Of a DNA stretch of 48,224 bases, positions 1 through 7,583 are shown piece by piece. This stretch comes from an uncultured Alphaproteobacteria bacterium (lineage in GTDB: Bacteria; Pseudomonadota; Alphaproteobacteria; RF32; CAG-239). A program made the position numbers and the translations under genes. The notes under the pieces were generated by a model. That model searched no databases. It saw nothing but the letters and a program-made list of their open reading frames with translations, and was not told the origin of the DNA. Location of the stretch: assembly GCA_904501925.1 (NCBI GenBank), contig CAJGCO010000011.1:1-48224 (forward strand), given 5' to 3'. Each line of letters begins with the position of its first letter. The first letter of the stretch is position 1.

Positions 1-1
1 A

Positions 2-1909
2 AATAATATTTGGCATATATATTTGGAAGGTGTTAAGCCGGGGCAAGTATACGGATATAGAGTATATGGTCCTTATGATCCTCAAAGGGGTAAAAGGTTT
101 AACCCAAATAAATTGCTTATTGACCCATATGCAAAAAAATTAATTGGTAAACTTATTTGGCATAAGGCTATTTTTGGATATGATGTTGATAGTGATGAAA
201 AGGATTTATCTTTTTCAACGCTTGATAGTGCTCCGTATGTTCCTAAGTCTGTTGTTGTAGGTGATAATGAATTCGATTGGGGAGATGATATGTTTCCTCG
301 AGTTGATGAAGAAGATACTATTTTTTATGAGTTGCATGTTAAAGGATTTACAAAAGCTCACCCTAAAGTTCAGGATATTAAAAGAGGAACTTTTGAGGGG
401 TTGGCTTCAAAAAATATTTGTCAATATCTAAAATGGTTGGGGGTTACATCTATTGAGTTGTTACCGGTACATGCTTTTATGGCTGATAGATATCAAGAAA
501 GATGTACAAATTTTTGGGGGTATGAAAGTTTAAGCTTTTTTGCATTAGAACCAAGTTATTTGGTTGGTAATAATGTTGAGGGCTTTAAGAAAATGGTTAA
601 GCGTTTTCATGAAAATGGTTTAGAGGTGATTTTGGATGTGGTGTATAATCATACCATAGAAGGAAATCATTTGGGACCTACGTTATGTTATCGTGGTATT
701 GATAATGAAAGTTATTATACTTTAGATGAAGCAAATAAACGTTTTTATTATGATAGTACCGGATGTGGAGCTTCATTTAATTTGCAAAATCCATATGTGT
801 TAGCATTGGTTATGGATTCAATGCGCTATATGGTTGAAGAGTTTCATGTTGACGGATTTAGACTTGATTTAGCAACATCTTTGGCAAGAGTTAAGCATGA
901 GTTTTCACAATCTAGTGGATTTTTGATGGCTATTCGTCAAGATGATGTATTAAGACAAGTGAAAATGGTTGCTGAGCCATGGGATTTAGGTATTGGTGGT
1001 TATCAGTTGGGTGCGTTCCCTCCTGGGGTTATGGAATGGAATGATAGATATAGAGATGTTGTTAGACGTTTCTGGAGAGGGGATGAGCGACAAGTTGGTG
1101 AGCTTGCTAGTAGAATTTCTGGTTCTAGTGATGTGTTTGGGCCAAGTAGAAGAGCAATTTGGAGTTCTGTAAATTATATTACTGTTCATGATGGCATGAC
1201 TTTATATGATTTGGTTAGTTATAATCATAAGCATAATTTTGCAAATGGTGAAGATAATCGAGATGGAACAGATGCAAACTGGAGTTATAATTCAGGCGTT
1301 GAAGGTTTTACGGATAATAAGGAAGTAAATGAAAACAGATTGAAGAGATTGCGCGCTATGTTGGCAACTCAGATGCTTTCATTTGGTTTACCAATTATTA
1401 GGGCTGGAGATGAGTTTTTGAATACTCAGTTTGGTAATAATAATGCATATTGCCAAGATAATGTGATTTCCTATTTGGTGTGGGAAGCTATCTCTCAAGA
1501 AGAGATATCAAATGTTCGTTATTTGAAAAAACTTATTAAATTACGTCATAAAATAAATGCGTTTAATAAGACTAATTTTTTCCATGGTGGAGTGGTTGAT
1601 AGTCGAGGTGGACTAAAGGATATGGCTTGGTATACTGAAAAAGGTGTAGAATTTAGTCAGGCTGATTGGTATCAATATAATAGACGTTCGTTGGCATCGG
1701 TTATTTATCATGAAGATAAGATTTTTATGGCAATCTTTAATGCAAATGGCAATGATAAGAAATGGAAATTGCCTAATATTAAAAAGAATTATAATTGGTC
1801 ATTGGTATTGGATAGTTCAAATTCATTTGAAGGTGATCAAAAGCTTGGGGCTGGTGTTGAAATTTGGGTTCCAGCTTGGTCGGTACTTTGTTTTGAAATC
1901 AAAAAATAG
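2..1909 (+). CDS. glgX: Glycogen debranching enzyme GlgX (isoamylase family), 5' end outside window
   Basis: Cytosolic GH13 enzyme that hydrolyses alpha-1,6 branches of glycogen or limit dextrins, releasing maltodextrins. The frame is open from base 2 and the first residues (IWHIYLEGVKPGQVYGYRV) match the interior of the N-terminal CBM48 region, so the true start lies upstream of the window. GH13 landmarks are all visible: DVVYNHT (nt about 637), DGFRLD with the nucleophile Asp (about 850), VAEPWD with the acid/base Glu (about 970) and VHD with the third carboxylate (about 1183). It is followed after 9 bp by malQ with a good ribosome site, so the two are probably co-transcribed and act in sequence. 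An internal TTG at 23 is not a credible start because homology continues upstream. TreX-type isoamylase is the only real alternative. Confidence 0.95.
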   Translation, partial: NNIWHIYLEGVKPGQVYGYRVYGPYDPQRGKRFNPNKLLIDPYAKKLIGKLIWHKAIFGYDVDSDEKDLSFSTLDSAPYVPKSVVVGDNEFDWGDDMFPRVDEEDTIFYELHVKGFTKAHPKVQDIKRGTFEGLASKNICQYLKWLGVTSIELLPVHAFMADRYQERCTNFWGYESLSFFALEPSYLVGNNVEGFKKMVKRFHENGLEVILDVVYNHTIEGNHLGPTLCYRGIDNESYYTLDEANKRFYYDSTGCGASFNLQNPYVLALVMDSMRYMVEEFHVDGFRLDLATSLARVKHEFSQSSGFLMAIRQDDVLRQVKMVAEPWDLGIGGYQLGAFPPGVMEWNDRYRDVVRRFWRGDERQVGELASRISGSSDVFGPSRRAIWSSVNYITVHDGMTLYDLVSYNHKHNFANGEDNRDGTDANWSYNSGVEGFTDNKEVNENRLKRLRAMLATQMLSFGLPIIRAGDEFLNTQFGNNNAYCQDNVISYLVWEAISQEEISNVRYLKKLIKLRHKINAFNKTNFFHGGVVDSRGGLKDMAWYTEKGVEFSQADWYQYNRRSLASVIYHEDKIFMAIFNANGNDKKWKLPNIKKNYNWSLVLDSSNSFEGDQKLGAGVEIWVPAWSVLCFEIKK

Positions 1910-1918
1910 GAGAGCAAT

Positions 1919-4057
1919 ATGTCTGAAAAATTAAGAGAATTAGCAGATAAATTAAATATTAGCCTTGAGTTTACTTTTACCAATAGTGAAGGAGTAAAAC
2001 ATTGTGAGCCTTCTGATGAGCTTTTAAGATTTTTAATTGAAAGTATGGGATATGGAGCAAAAGACGAAGCTAGTATTGAAAAATCTTTAGTTCGTCTTAA
2101 TAAAAAACGTTGGCAACAAGTTTTAGAGCCAGTTTATGTGGTTAATGATAATGATATTGTTTTTGATGTTGTTTTAAAACAAAGTGAAAAAATTGATAAT
2201 GTAGAAGTATTTTATGTTAAAGAAGGTGATAAAAAATATTTGAAGGCTGATGTTACTTTTAATGAGGTAGAAAGAAGGGCTGAAGCTAGTACTACATATG
2301 TTAAATATGAGGGGAGATTTAATACTAGATTAGAGCCTCAATATTATAATATTAAATTAGTATCTGGTAAAAAAGAATATTGTTCTATGTTAATTGTTGC
2401 TCCTCAAAGATGTTATGAACTAGATAAAAAAGGAAAAGAAAAATTATTTGGATATGCTCTTCAATTATATTCAATTAAGAGTAAACGTAACTGGGGGATT
2501 GGTGATTTTAGCGACTTGGCTAATATGGTTGAGTTATTAGCTCAAAGTGGTGGTGATGTTATTGGATTAAATCCATTGAGTGTTTTAGAACATGATTATC
2601 CAGAATCGGCAAGTCCATATAATTCTATTAGTAGATTATATTTAAATCCTATTTATATTGATGTGGAGAAAGTTCCAGGCTTTAAGAAAAGTGATAAGGA
2701 TGAGGCCTTAATAAAAGAAATTAAAGAGAAAGAAAATATTGATTATACTTTGGTTTATAATGCAAAAATTAAGGCGCTTGAAAATATATTTAATAGATTA
2801 AAAGCTGATAAGAAAAGTAAGTTTTATGCTGAATATGAAGAATTTGTAAAACAAGAAGGTAGCGAACTTCATAAATTAGCTGTATTCCAAGCTTTATCAC
2901 ATGAAAAGGCAAAATTAAATTGGAAGTTAAGTAAAGAATGGCGTAAAGCATATGAAACACCTATTGCAAGTGGTGTTGAAAAATTTAGCGTGGAACATAA
3001 AGATGAGATTGAATTTTTTAAATTTATGCAGTTTGTGGCCGATAGACAATTAAGAGAAGTAAAGAAATTAATTGATCAAAAGAATATGGCAATTGGTTTG
3101 TATAGAGATTTACCAGTTGGTGTTTCTAGAGGTAGTGCAGAAGTTTGGAGTGATAACTATTTGTATATGCAAGGTAGTGGCGCTGGTGCTCCTCCGGATA
3201 GTTGTTTCCCAACAGGGCAAAAGTGGGGGCTTGGAGCTTTTAATCCTTTTGAATTAAAAGACAGATGCTATAAACCTTTTGTAAAAATTTTAAGAGCAAA
3301 TATGCGTTATGCTGGTGCTTTAAGAATTGACCATGTTATGGGGTTGTCTCGTTTGTATATAATTCCTGATAAAGATGAAGAAGGAACTTATATAAGATAT
3401 AATGCAAAGGATATGATGAATATTGTTGCACTTGAAAGTCATCTTAATAAATGTATGGTGGTTGGTGAGTGTATTGGTAATGTTGCTGAAGGTTTTAGTC
3501 AGTCATTATTAGATAAGAATATATATATGCTTGGTGTGCTTTGGAGTGAACGCCATGCAGATGGGGTGAGTTTGAAAAAGCCTTATGAATATGAAGAAAA
3601 ATATTTTGCTTCAGTTGGTACTCATGATATGCCTCCATTGAAAGCTTGGTGGTTTGCTAAAGAAATTACAAAAATGAGAGAGTTGAATTTATTTAGTGAA
3701 GACGAAACTAGAAATGCATATTATCGCAGAGAAAGTGAAAGACGTAATTTGTTGCAATCTCTTGATGAAGAATGTGTATGGCCAAATGATAGATATAGAA
3801 AAGCTGATTATATCTATGGCGAGGGATATCCAGAAGGTATTGAAGAGGCTGTACATGCATATATGGCTAAAACAAAAAGTGAAGTATTTATGTTGCAATT
3901 AGAAGATGTGTTTAATTCTCAAAAATTGCAAAATCTTCCAGGAACAGATATTGATAAACATCCTAACTGGCGTAAAAAAGTGCCTGTAGATGTTGAAGAT
4001 ATGAAAGATAATGAAAACTATATTCGCAATATAAATATTGTAAAAAGGTATCGTTAA
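1919..4057 (+). CDS. malQ: 4-alpha-glucanotransferase MalQ (amylomaltase, GH77)
   Basis: Transfers alpha-1,4-glucan segments between maltodextrins, releasing glucose, in the cytosol. It has 712 residues, the long bacterial form with an extra N-terminal beta domain of roughly 150 residues. GH77 landmarks: SPYNSISRLYLNP near residue 235, the nucleophile region RIDHVMGL near 470, VGECIG with the acid/base Glu near 515, and GTHDMPP near 567. The usual AEDLG around the acid/base is replaced by GECIG, but the Glu is kept. The ATG is preceded by AGGAGAGC. It lies 9 bp after glgX, supporting a debranching plus disproportionation unit. Confidence 0.95.
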   Translation: MSEKLRELADKLNISLEFTFTNSEGVKHCEPSDELLRFLIESMGYGAKDEASIEKSLVRLNKKRWQQVLEPVYVVNDNDIVFDVVLKQSEKIDNVEVFYVKEGDKKYLKADVTFNEVERRAEASTTYVKYEGRFNTRLEPQYYNIKLVSGKKEYCSMLIVAPQRCYELDKKGKEKLFGYALQLYSIKSKRNWGIGDFSDLANMVELLAQSGGDVIGLNPLSVLEHDYPESASPYNSISRLYLNPIYIDVEKVPGFKKSDKDEALIKEIKEKENIDYTLVYNAKIKALENIFNRLKADKKSKFYAEYEEFVKQEGSELHKLAVFQALSHEKAKLNWKLSKEWRKAYETPIASGVEKFSVEHKDEIEFFKFMQFVADRQLREVKKLIDQKNMAIGLYRDLPVGVSRGSAEVWSDNYLYMQGSGAGAPPDSCFPTGQKWGLGAFNPFELKDRCYKPFVKILRANMRYAGALRIDHVMGLSRLYIIPDKDEEGTYIRYNAKDMMNIVALESHLNKCMVVGECIGNVAEGFSQSLLDKNIYMLGVLWSERHADGVSLKKPYEYEEKYFASVGTHDMPPLKAWWFAKEITKMRELNLFSEDETRNAYYRRESERRNLLQSLDEECVWPNDRYRKADYIYGEGYPEGIEEAVHAYMAKTKSEVFMLQLEDVFNSQKLQNLPGTDIDKHPNWRKKVPVDVEDMKDNENYIRNINIVKRYR

Positions 4058-4082
4058 GTGTAACTGAAACTGTGTTAGTAAT

Positions 4083-5597
4083 ATGCATATTAGACTATTA
4101 TATCAAAAGATTAAAGATGTATTTTTTAAGTATATTGTTGGTTTGGGCTTAGGGATTGAGTTCTTGCTTGCTCTTGGGGTGTATGTATTGGCTATTTTGC
4201 ATATTCCTACACAAAATGGTGATAATATTGAGCATATTCATTCTACTTTTTTAGTGGCAAATGGTGAAGTGCCATATAAGGATTTTTTTCAACATCATAA
4301 TCCGTTAATGTGGTATTTGTTTATACCAATAATTAGCTTGTTTGAATATAATCCTGTTGTTATTGATATTGTTTGTTTTATTTCATTTTTGGTATTTTTG
4401 AAATCGCTGGTTTATGTTTATAATATAAGTGCAGAATTTTTAACTGATAAGTTTTGGGCAGTATTGACATGTTTGTTGATATTTGTTCCAACATATAAGT
4501 TATTTGCAATAGATTTTAGGCCTGATAATTATATGATTTTTGCTTTAATGGGTGGATTGTATTATTATTTTAGATATTTAAGGGATAAAAAATGGAAAGA
4601 GTTATCAGTTGCTGGAGTTTGGTTTTTTATTAGTTTTTTATTTGCGCAAAAAGCTGTTTTTCCATTGAGTATTATTGGTGTTTCAGGAATTTGGTTTATA
4701 TATAAAAAAGAGATAGTATTAAATGATTTATATAAAGCGATGGTTGTTCCATTAATAGGGGTGTTATGCTTTATTGGATATTTGTATTATTATGATATGG
4801 TTGAGCTTTATTATACAGCAAATTATACATTTAATTTGGAATTAGTAAAAGGGTTTGAATTTAGTAGAATTTCAGCATTTCCTTTGTATTTTAAAGTGTT
4901 GATTAGTGTTGGGGGAGTAGGTGTTGTTTATTCTTTGTTTAGCAAGAATAGATATTTGTTGATTTTGGTAATCTTATTTGTGGCTGAGTTTTTGCAACGT
5001 AGATTATATTTTTCGCCTTATATATATTATTATTGGTTATTGGTATATTTAGCTGCTATGGTTGGGGCGTTTTGGTTGTATAAACTTGATAAAGTAAATA
5101 GATTGGTTAGAGTTTTGGTGGTTTTGGGATGTTCTTATTTTATTGGTTTAGCAGTATCTTTTCATGGTCAAACGTTATTGAGAAAAAAAGTGGGTATTTA
5201 TTTACCAGATTATATTTCAAAACAAATAAATGAATGCGATTATGTGTTTAATGGTGATGGATTGATGTATAATATGTTTGGAAAAGATCCTCATTATTAT
5301 TGGCAATTAATTGGACAATTAGATGTAATTGGGGATAAGATTGGTATTCATCCTAAGCCAAATATGAATGAATTGATATTAAAACTAAAACCAAAGCTTG
5401 TATATGGTGGAAATTATTTTAATAAGTTTGCCCAAGAAAGTGGTAGGCAAGAGATAGTGCATTATATTGATAAAGATATGATTGATAAATATTATGAAGC
5501 ATCAGGTTTTGGGGATATTAGAGTTTTGAAAAAAGAATATCATAAAAAACAATGTATCAAAAATCCTGTTACAGGAGAATGGGAGTATATAGATTAG
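4083..5597 (+). CDS. GT-C-fold membrane glycosyltransferase-like protein
   Basis: Polytopic inner-membrane protein of 504 residues with about ten hydrophobic segments. After the first helix comes the segment DNIEHIHS, then GEVPYKDFFQHHNPLMWY (about residues 44-80). This matches the acidic first-loop motif of ArnT/PMT-like GT-C transferases, which use polyprenyl-linked sugars on the periplasmic side. A second acidic motif, FRPDN, lies near residue 148. The C-terminal 120 residues are soluble and probably periplasmic. The start at 4083 has no clear ribosome site, and it follows malQ by 25 bp, so translation may depend on read-through from the glgX-malQ unit. Fold class is well supported; the sugar donor and acceptor are unknown. 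Confidence 0.7.
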   Translation: MHIRLLYQKIKDVFFKYIVGLGLGIEFLLALGVYVLAILHIPTQNGDNIEHIHSTFLVANGEVPYKDFFQHHNPLMWYLFIPIISLFEYNPVVIDIVCFISFLVFLKSLVYVYNISAEFLTDKFWAVLTCLLIFVPTYKLFAIDFRPDNYMIFALMGGLYYYFRYLRDKKWKELSVAGVWFFISFLFAQKAVFPLSIIGVSGIWFIYKKEIVLNDLYKAMVVPLIGVLCFIGYLYYYDMVELYYTANYTFNLELVKGFEFSRISAFPLYFKVLISVGGVGVVYSLFSKNRYLLILVILFVAEFLQRRLYFSPYIYYYWLLVYLAAMVGAFWLYKLDKVNRLVRVLVVLGCSYFIGLAVSFHGQTLLRKKVGIYLPDYISKQINECDYVFNGDGLMYNMFGKDPHYYWQLIGQLDVIGDKIGIHPKPNMNELILKLKPKLVYGGNYFNKFAQESGRQEIVHYIDKDMIDKYYEASGFGDIRVLKKEYHKKQCIKNPVTGEWEYID

Positions 5598-5625
5598 TTG
5601 TATTTAAAAAAAATACTGTTAAAAT
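5598..5625 (+). promoter_or_regulatory. Putative sigma-70-like promoter of the 5659 gene
   Basis: TTGTAT (5598-5603) and TAAAAT (5620-5625) are separated by 16 bp in the intergenic gap before the 5659 gene. Its ribosome site GAGAGGTG follows near 5647. The match is moderate and rests on sequence only. Confidence 0.4.
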
Positions 5626-5658
5626 GGAATAAAATGTGTAAATAAAGAGAGGTGTAAA

Positions 5659-6447
5659 ATGGCAAATAATGATGAAAGAAGTGGATTGTTTAAGTTTTTT
5701 TATGTGATGTTATCTATAATCACATTTCCAATATTTGCTATTGTGTATATATTAAGACATCCTGTATTGATGTTATTTATGTTGTTAGTTTTGGCTGGTG
5801 TTTTAGCTTATTTTCCAATGAAAGATGGTGTTGGTTTAAGTGGTGCAGTTGATTGGTATAAAAAGAAATATGTTGATGTTAAGTATGCAGTTGTTGGTAA
5901 AGCAACTGAGAGTGGTGGAGTTAAATTTATTCCTCAAAGCTTATTAGATGAGGCTAAAGATATAAAAGCAGATATGGACTATAAGAAAGAAGAGGAATCT
6001 AGAGTTAAAAGTGAATTATATAATGAAGAAATCATAAGAGATAAAAATTTTGATAATACTGCCAAAAAGATAAAAAATAGAGGTGGTTTTAAGATGAAAG
6101 TTGAAGAAGTTCAAGAAGAAGTCGTTATAGAAGAGGTATCTGATGTGGTTAAAAATGCAGGTAGTGTTGGTGGGCTTGCTGGACTTGTTTCAAAGGGTGC
6201 GCAAGAAAGCGATGAGATTGAAAAAGTAGAAGAAGTTTACGAAGATATTCAAGATAGTGTTGAAGAGGTTAAACAAGAAATAGAGGGTGCTAAGCAGGAA
6301 GTAGAAGCTGTTGAACAAGAAGTTGACGCTATGAGTGATGCATTATTAGATAATGCAAAAGAAATAAATGATGGTATAAAAGAAACACTAGAAGAAGTGG
6401 AAAATGGCGCTAAAAATGATGAATTAGAGTTTGAATTAGAGTTGTGA
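5659..6447 (+). CDS. Membrane-anchored protein with acidic Glu/Val-rich C-terminal region
   Basis: I do not recognise a family. The 262-residue protein has two hydrophobic segments close together (about residues 11-32 and 36-54). A soluble region follows, then from about residue 148 a low-complexity acidic stretch rich in EE, EV and KQE. This is predicted to be coiled coil or disordered (EEVKQEIEGAKQEVEAVEQE). The style of this tail resembles that of the large membrane protein ending at 9992, although the two are not obviously homologous elsewhere. The ATG has a good ribosome site (GAGAGGTG). The stop overlaps the convergent RHH gene by 12 bp. A structural or scaffolding role at the inner membrane is possible but unproven. 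Confidence 0.6.
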   Translation: MANNDERSGLFKFFYVMLSIITFPIFAIVYILRHPVLMLFMLLVLAGVLAYFPMKDGVGLSGAVDWYKKKYVDVKYAVVGKATESGGVKFIPQSLLDEAKDIKADMDYKKEEESRVKSELYNEEIIRDKNFDNTAKKIKNRGGFKMKVEEVQEEVVIEEVSDVVKNAGSVGGLAGLVSKGAQESDEIEKVEEVYEDIQDSVEEVKQEIEGAKQEVEAVEQEVDAMSDALLDNAKEINDGIKETLEEVENGAKNDELEFELEL

Positions 6448-6645
6448 TTTCAAATGTTCTAATACATAAACTCGCAAGGCAGATGATAGATTACTGATTT
6501 GTCTTGTTGCGTCAATTTGAGTTATGAGTTGGTTTATAGTTATATTTTTAGATTTTGCAATATTAACCAACTCAGCATAAAACTCTGGTTCAAGGGATAT
6601 ACTTGTTTGATGGCGATTAGCTATTACAACAGAATATTTTTTCAT
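6436..6645 (-). CDS. Ribbon-helix-helix domain protein
   Basis: Small 69-residue protein. An N-terminal strand (YSVVIANRHQTSISLEPEF) is followed by two helices with the pattern of the alphaproteobacterial RHH_4-like family: the strand pairs in a dimer and contacts DNA, and the helices include the NITINQLI turn. Its ATG overlaps the sspB stop codon as ATGA, so it is translationally coupled to sspB. Together with the tmRNA upstream, the three sit in tandem on one strand. DNA-binding is inferred from the fold; the target is unknown. Confidence 0.7.
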   Translation of the reverse strand: MKKYSVVIANRHQTSISLEPEFYAELVNIAKSKNITINQLITQIDATRQISNLSSALRVYVLEHLKSQL

Positions 6646-7109
6646 TATACTTTTTTTCTAAAGCTGTCAAATGAGATGATTTGAGCTGTTTCGCCTGATA
6701 CTTTCTTTTCTGGTTCAAGGTCTTCAAGAGAATGTACATCACCATTTTCAAAAAATGAGAAACTGAGACCAAATTTTGCATATGGATCTGCAAAATATGT
6801 AATTGCATCATATGGAATAACAAGAGTTTGATATCGTCCACCAAAGCTTAATTCAACAGAAAATGATTCTTTGGTTATAACTAAATTTGAATATTGATGT
6901 TGTAAAACAATGGTCATTGCATCTGGATATTGAATTTTAAGCTCTTTGGGGATAATCGTTAGTGGATGATCTGTTTTAAATGTAATATAGAAATGATTTT
7001 CACCAGGTAAACCTTGTCTTTCTGCAATTTTTAGTGCTTCAACGATAACTTGTTTTAAAGATTTTTCTATAAGTTTATCGTAATTTATTTCATCAACGAA
7101 TTCTGTCAT
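6645..7109 (-). CDS. sspB: SspB, ClpXP adaptor (alphaproteobacterial type)
   Basis: Adaptor that binds ssrA-tagged peptides and tethers them to ClpX for degradation by ClpXP. The 154-residue protein has the alpha-type SspB pattern: an N-terminal helix (YDKLIEKSLKQVIVEALK), GLPGENHFYITFKT, then strands including MTIVLQHQYSNL and FGGRYQTLVIPYDAI. A variable linker and a short C-terminal motif, presumably the ClpX-docking tail, follow. It starts only about 35 bp downstream of the tmRNA coding piece on the same strand. It is followed by the overlapping RHH gene. Confidence 0.9.
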   Translation of the reverse strand: MTEFVDEINYDKLIEKSLKQVIVEALKIAERQGLPGENHFYITFKTDHPLTIIPKELKIQYPDAMTIVLQHQYSNLVITKESFSVELSFGGRYQTLVIPYDAITYFADPYAKFGLSFSFFENGDVHSLEDLEPEKKVSGETAQIISFDSFRKKV

Positions 7110-7142
7110 TTCTATACCTAACCTAAAAGTTATTTAATTTAT

Positions 7143-7449
7143 AAGGGCCGTTCTGTTGCTAGGTGGCCCAAACCCCACTAAATACTAACCAAAGTATAAA
7201 GAATTTAATTTGTTGCCTTGCCTAAATTAAGCAGCTACAGCAACTGGTGCAAAATTATCATTTGCGTTTATTTAATTTGAACCGATAACGGTGGTATCTC
7301 ACCGAATACAGCACAGATATCTTTACTATACACTGTCAAACCTAACTCACCCCCGTGTTAAAAATTTGGTGGAGGTGCCGGGCACTGCCCCCGGGTCCAA
7401 TATATCTATTTCATACGGCTTTTCGTATCATAGTTTTGAAAACAAAACT
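7143..7449 (-). ncRNA. ssrA: tmRNA, circularly permuted two-piece form
   Basis: Rescues stalled ribosomes and adds a degradation tag. Read on the minus strand, the acceptor piece comes first: about 7449-7367, ending GACCCGGGGGCAGTGCCCGG then CACCTCC-A-CCA. A 12-nt intervening segment follows (7366-7355), then the coding piece starting GGGGGTGAGTTAGG at 7354. The seven bases GGGGGTG pair with CACCTCC and give a G-U at the third pair, the alanine identity signal. The tag frame (7265-7227) reads ANDNFAPVAVAA then TAA. The coding piece probably ends in a GGGCC/GGCCC hairpin near 7143. Piece ends are approximate. Permutation with the acceptor half upstream is known in Alphaproteobacteria. Confidence 0.93.
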
Positions 7450-7455
7450 GGTGTT

Positions 7456-7483
7456 AGTATAACGTCTGTTTTTTTAATTTCAA
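7456..7483 (-). promoter_or_regulatory. Putative promoter of ssrA (and possibly sspB)
   Basis: On the minus strand TTGAAA (7483-7478) and TATACT (7461-7456) are separated by 16 bp. They predict a transcript start near 7449, just where the tmRNA acceptor half would begin. Confidence 0.6.
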
Positions 7484-7583
7484 GTTTTATAATTGAGATA
7501 TTTTTTTTATGTTTTGTTTATTGTTAAACTTTTATTTATTATTGTTATTTTATGATTGGTTGAAGATTGTATTTGAGGTTAAA

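Noticed and set aside
7143..7170. GGGCC/GGCCC hairpin near 7143 as a plain terminator
   Set aside because: No T tract follows on the minus strand, and the loop sequence fits the end of the tmRNA coding piece better. It may still contribute to 3' end formation.
7291..7527. A 78-codon plus-strand frame over the tmRNA
   Set aside because: It lies antisense to the tmRNA acceptor and coding pieces, which are supported by pairing and the tag frame. The amino-acid sequence has no recognisable features.
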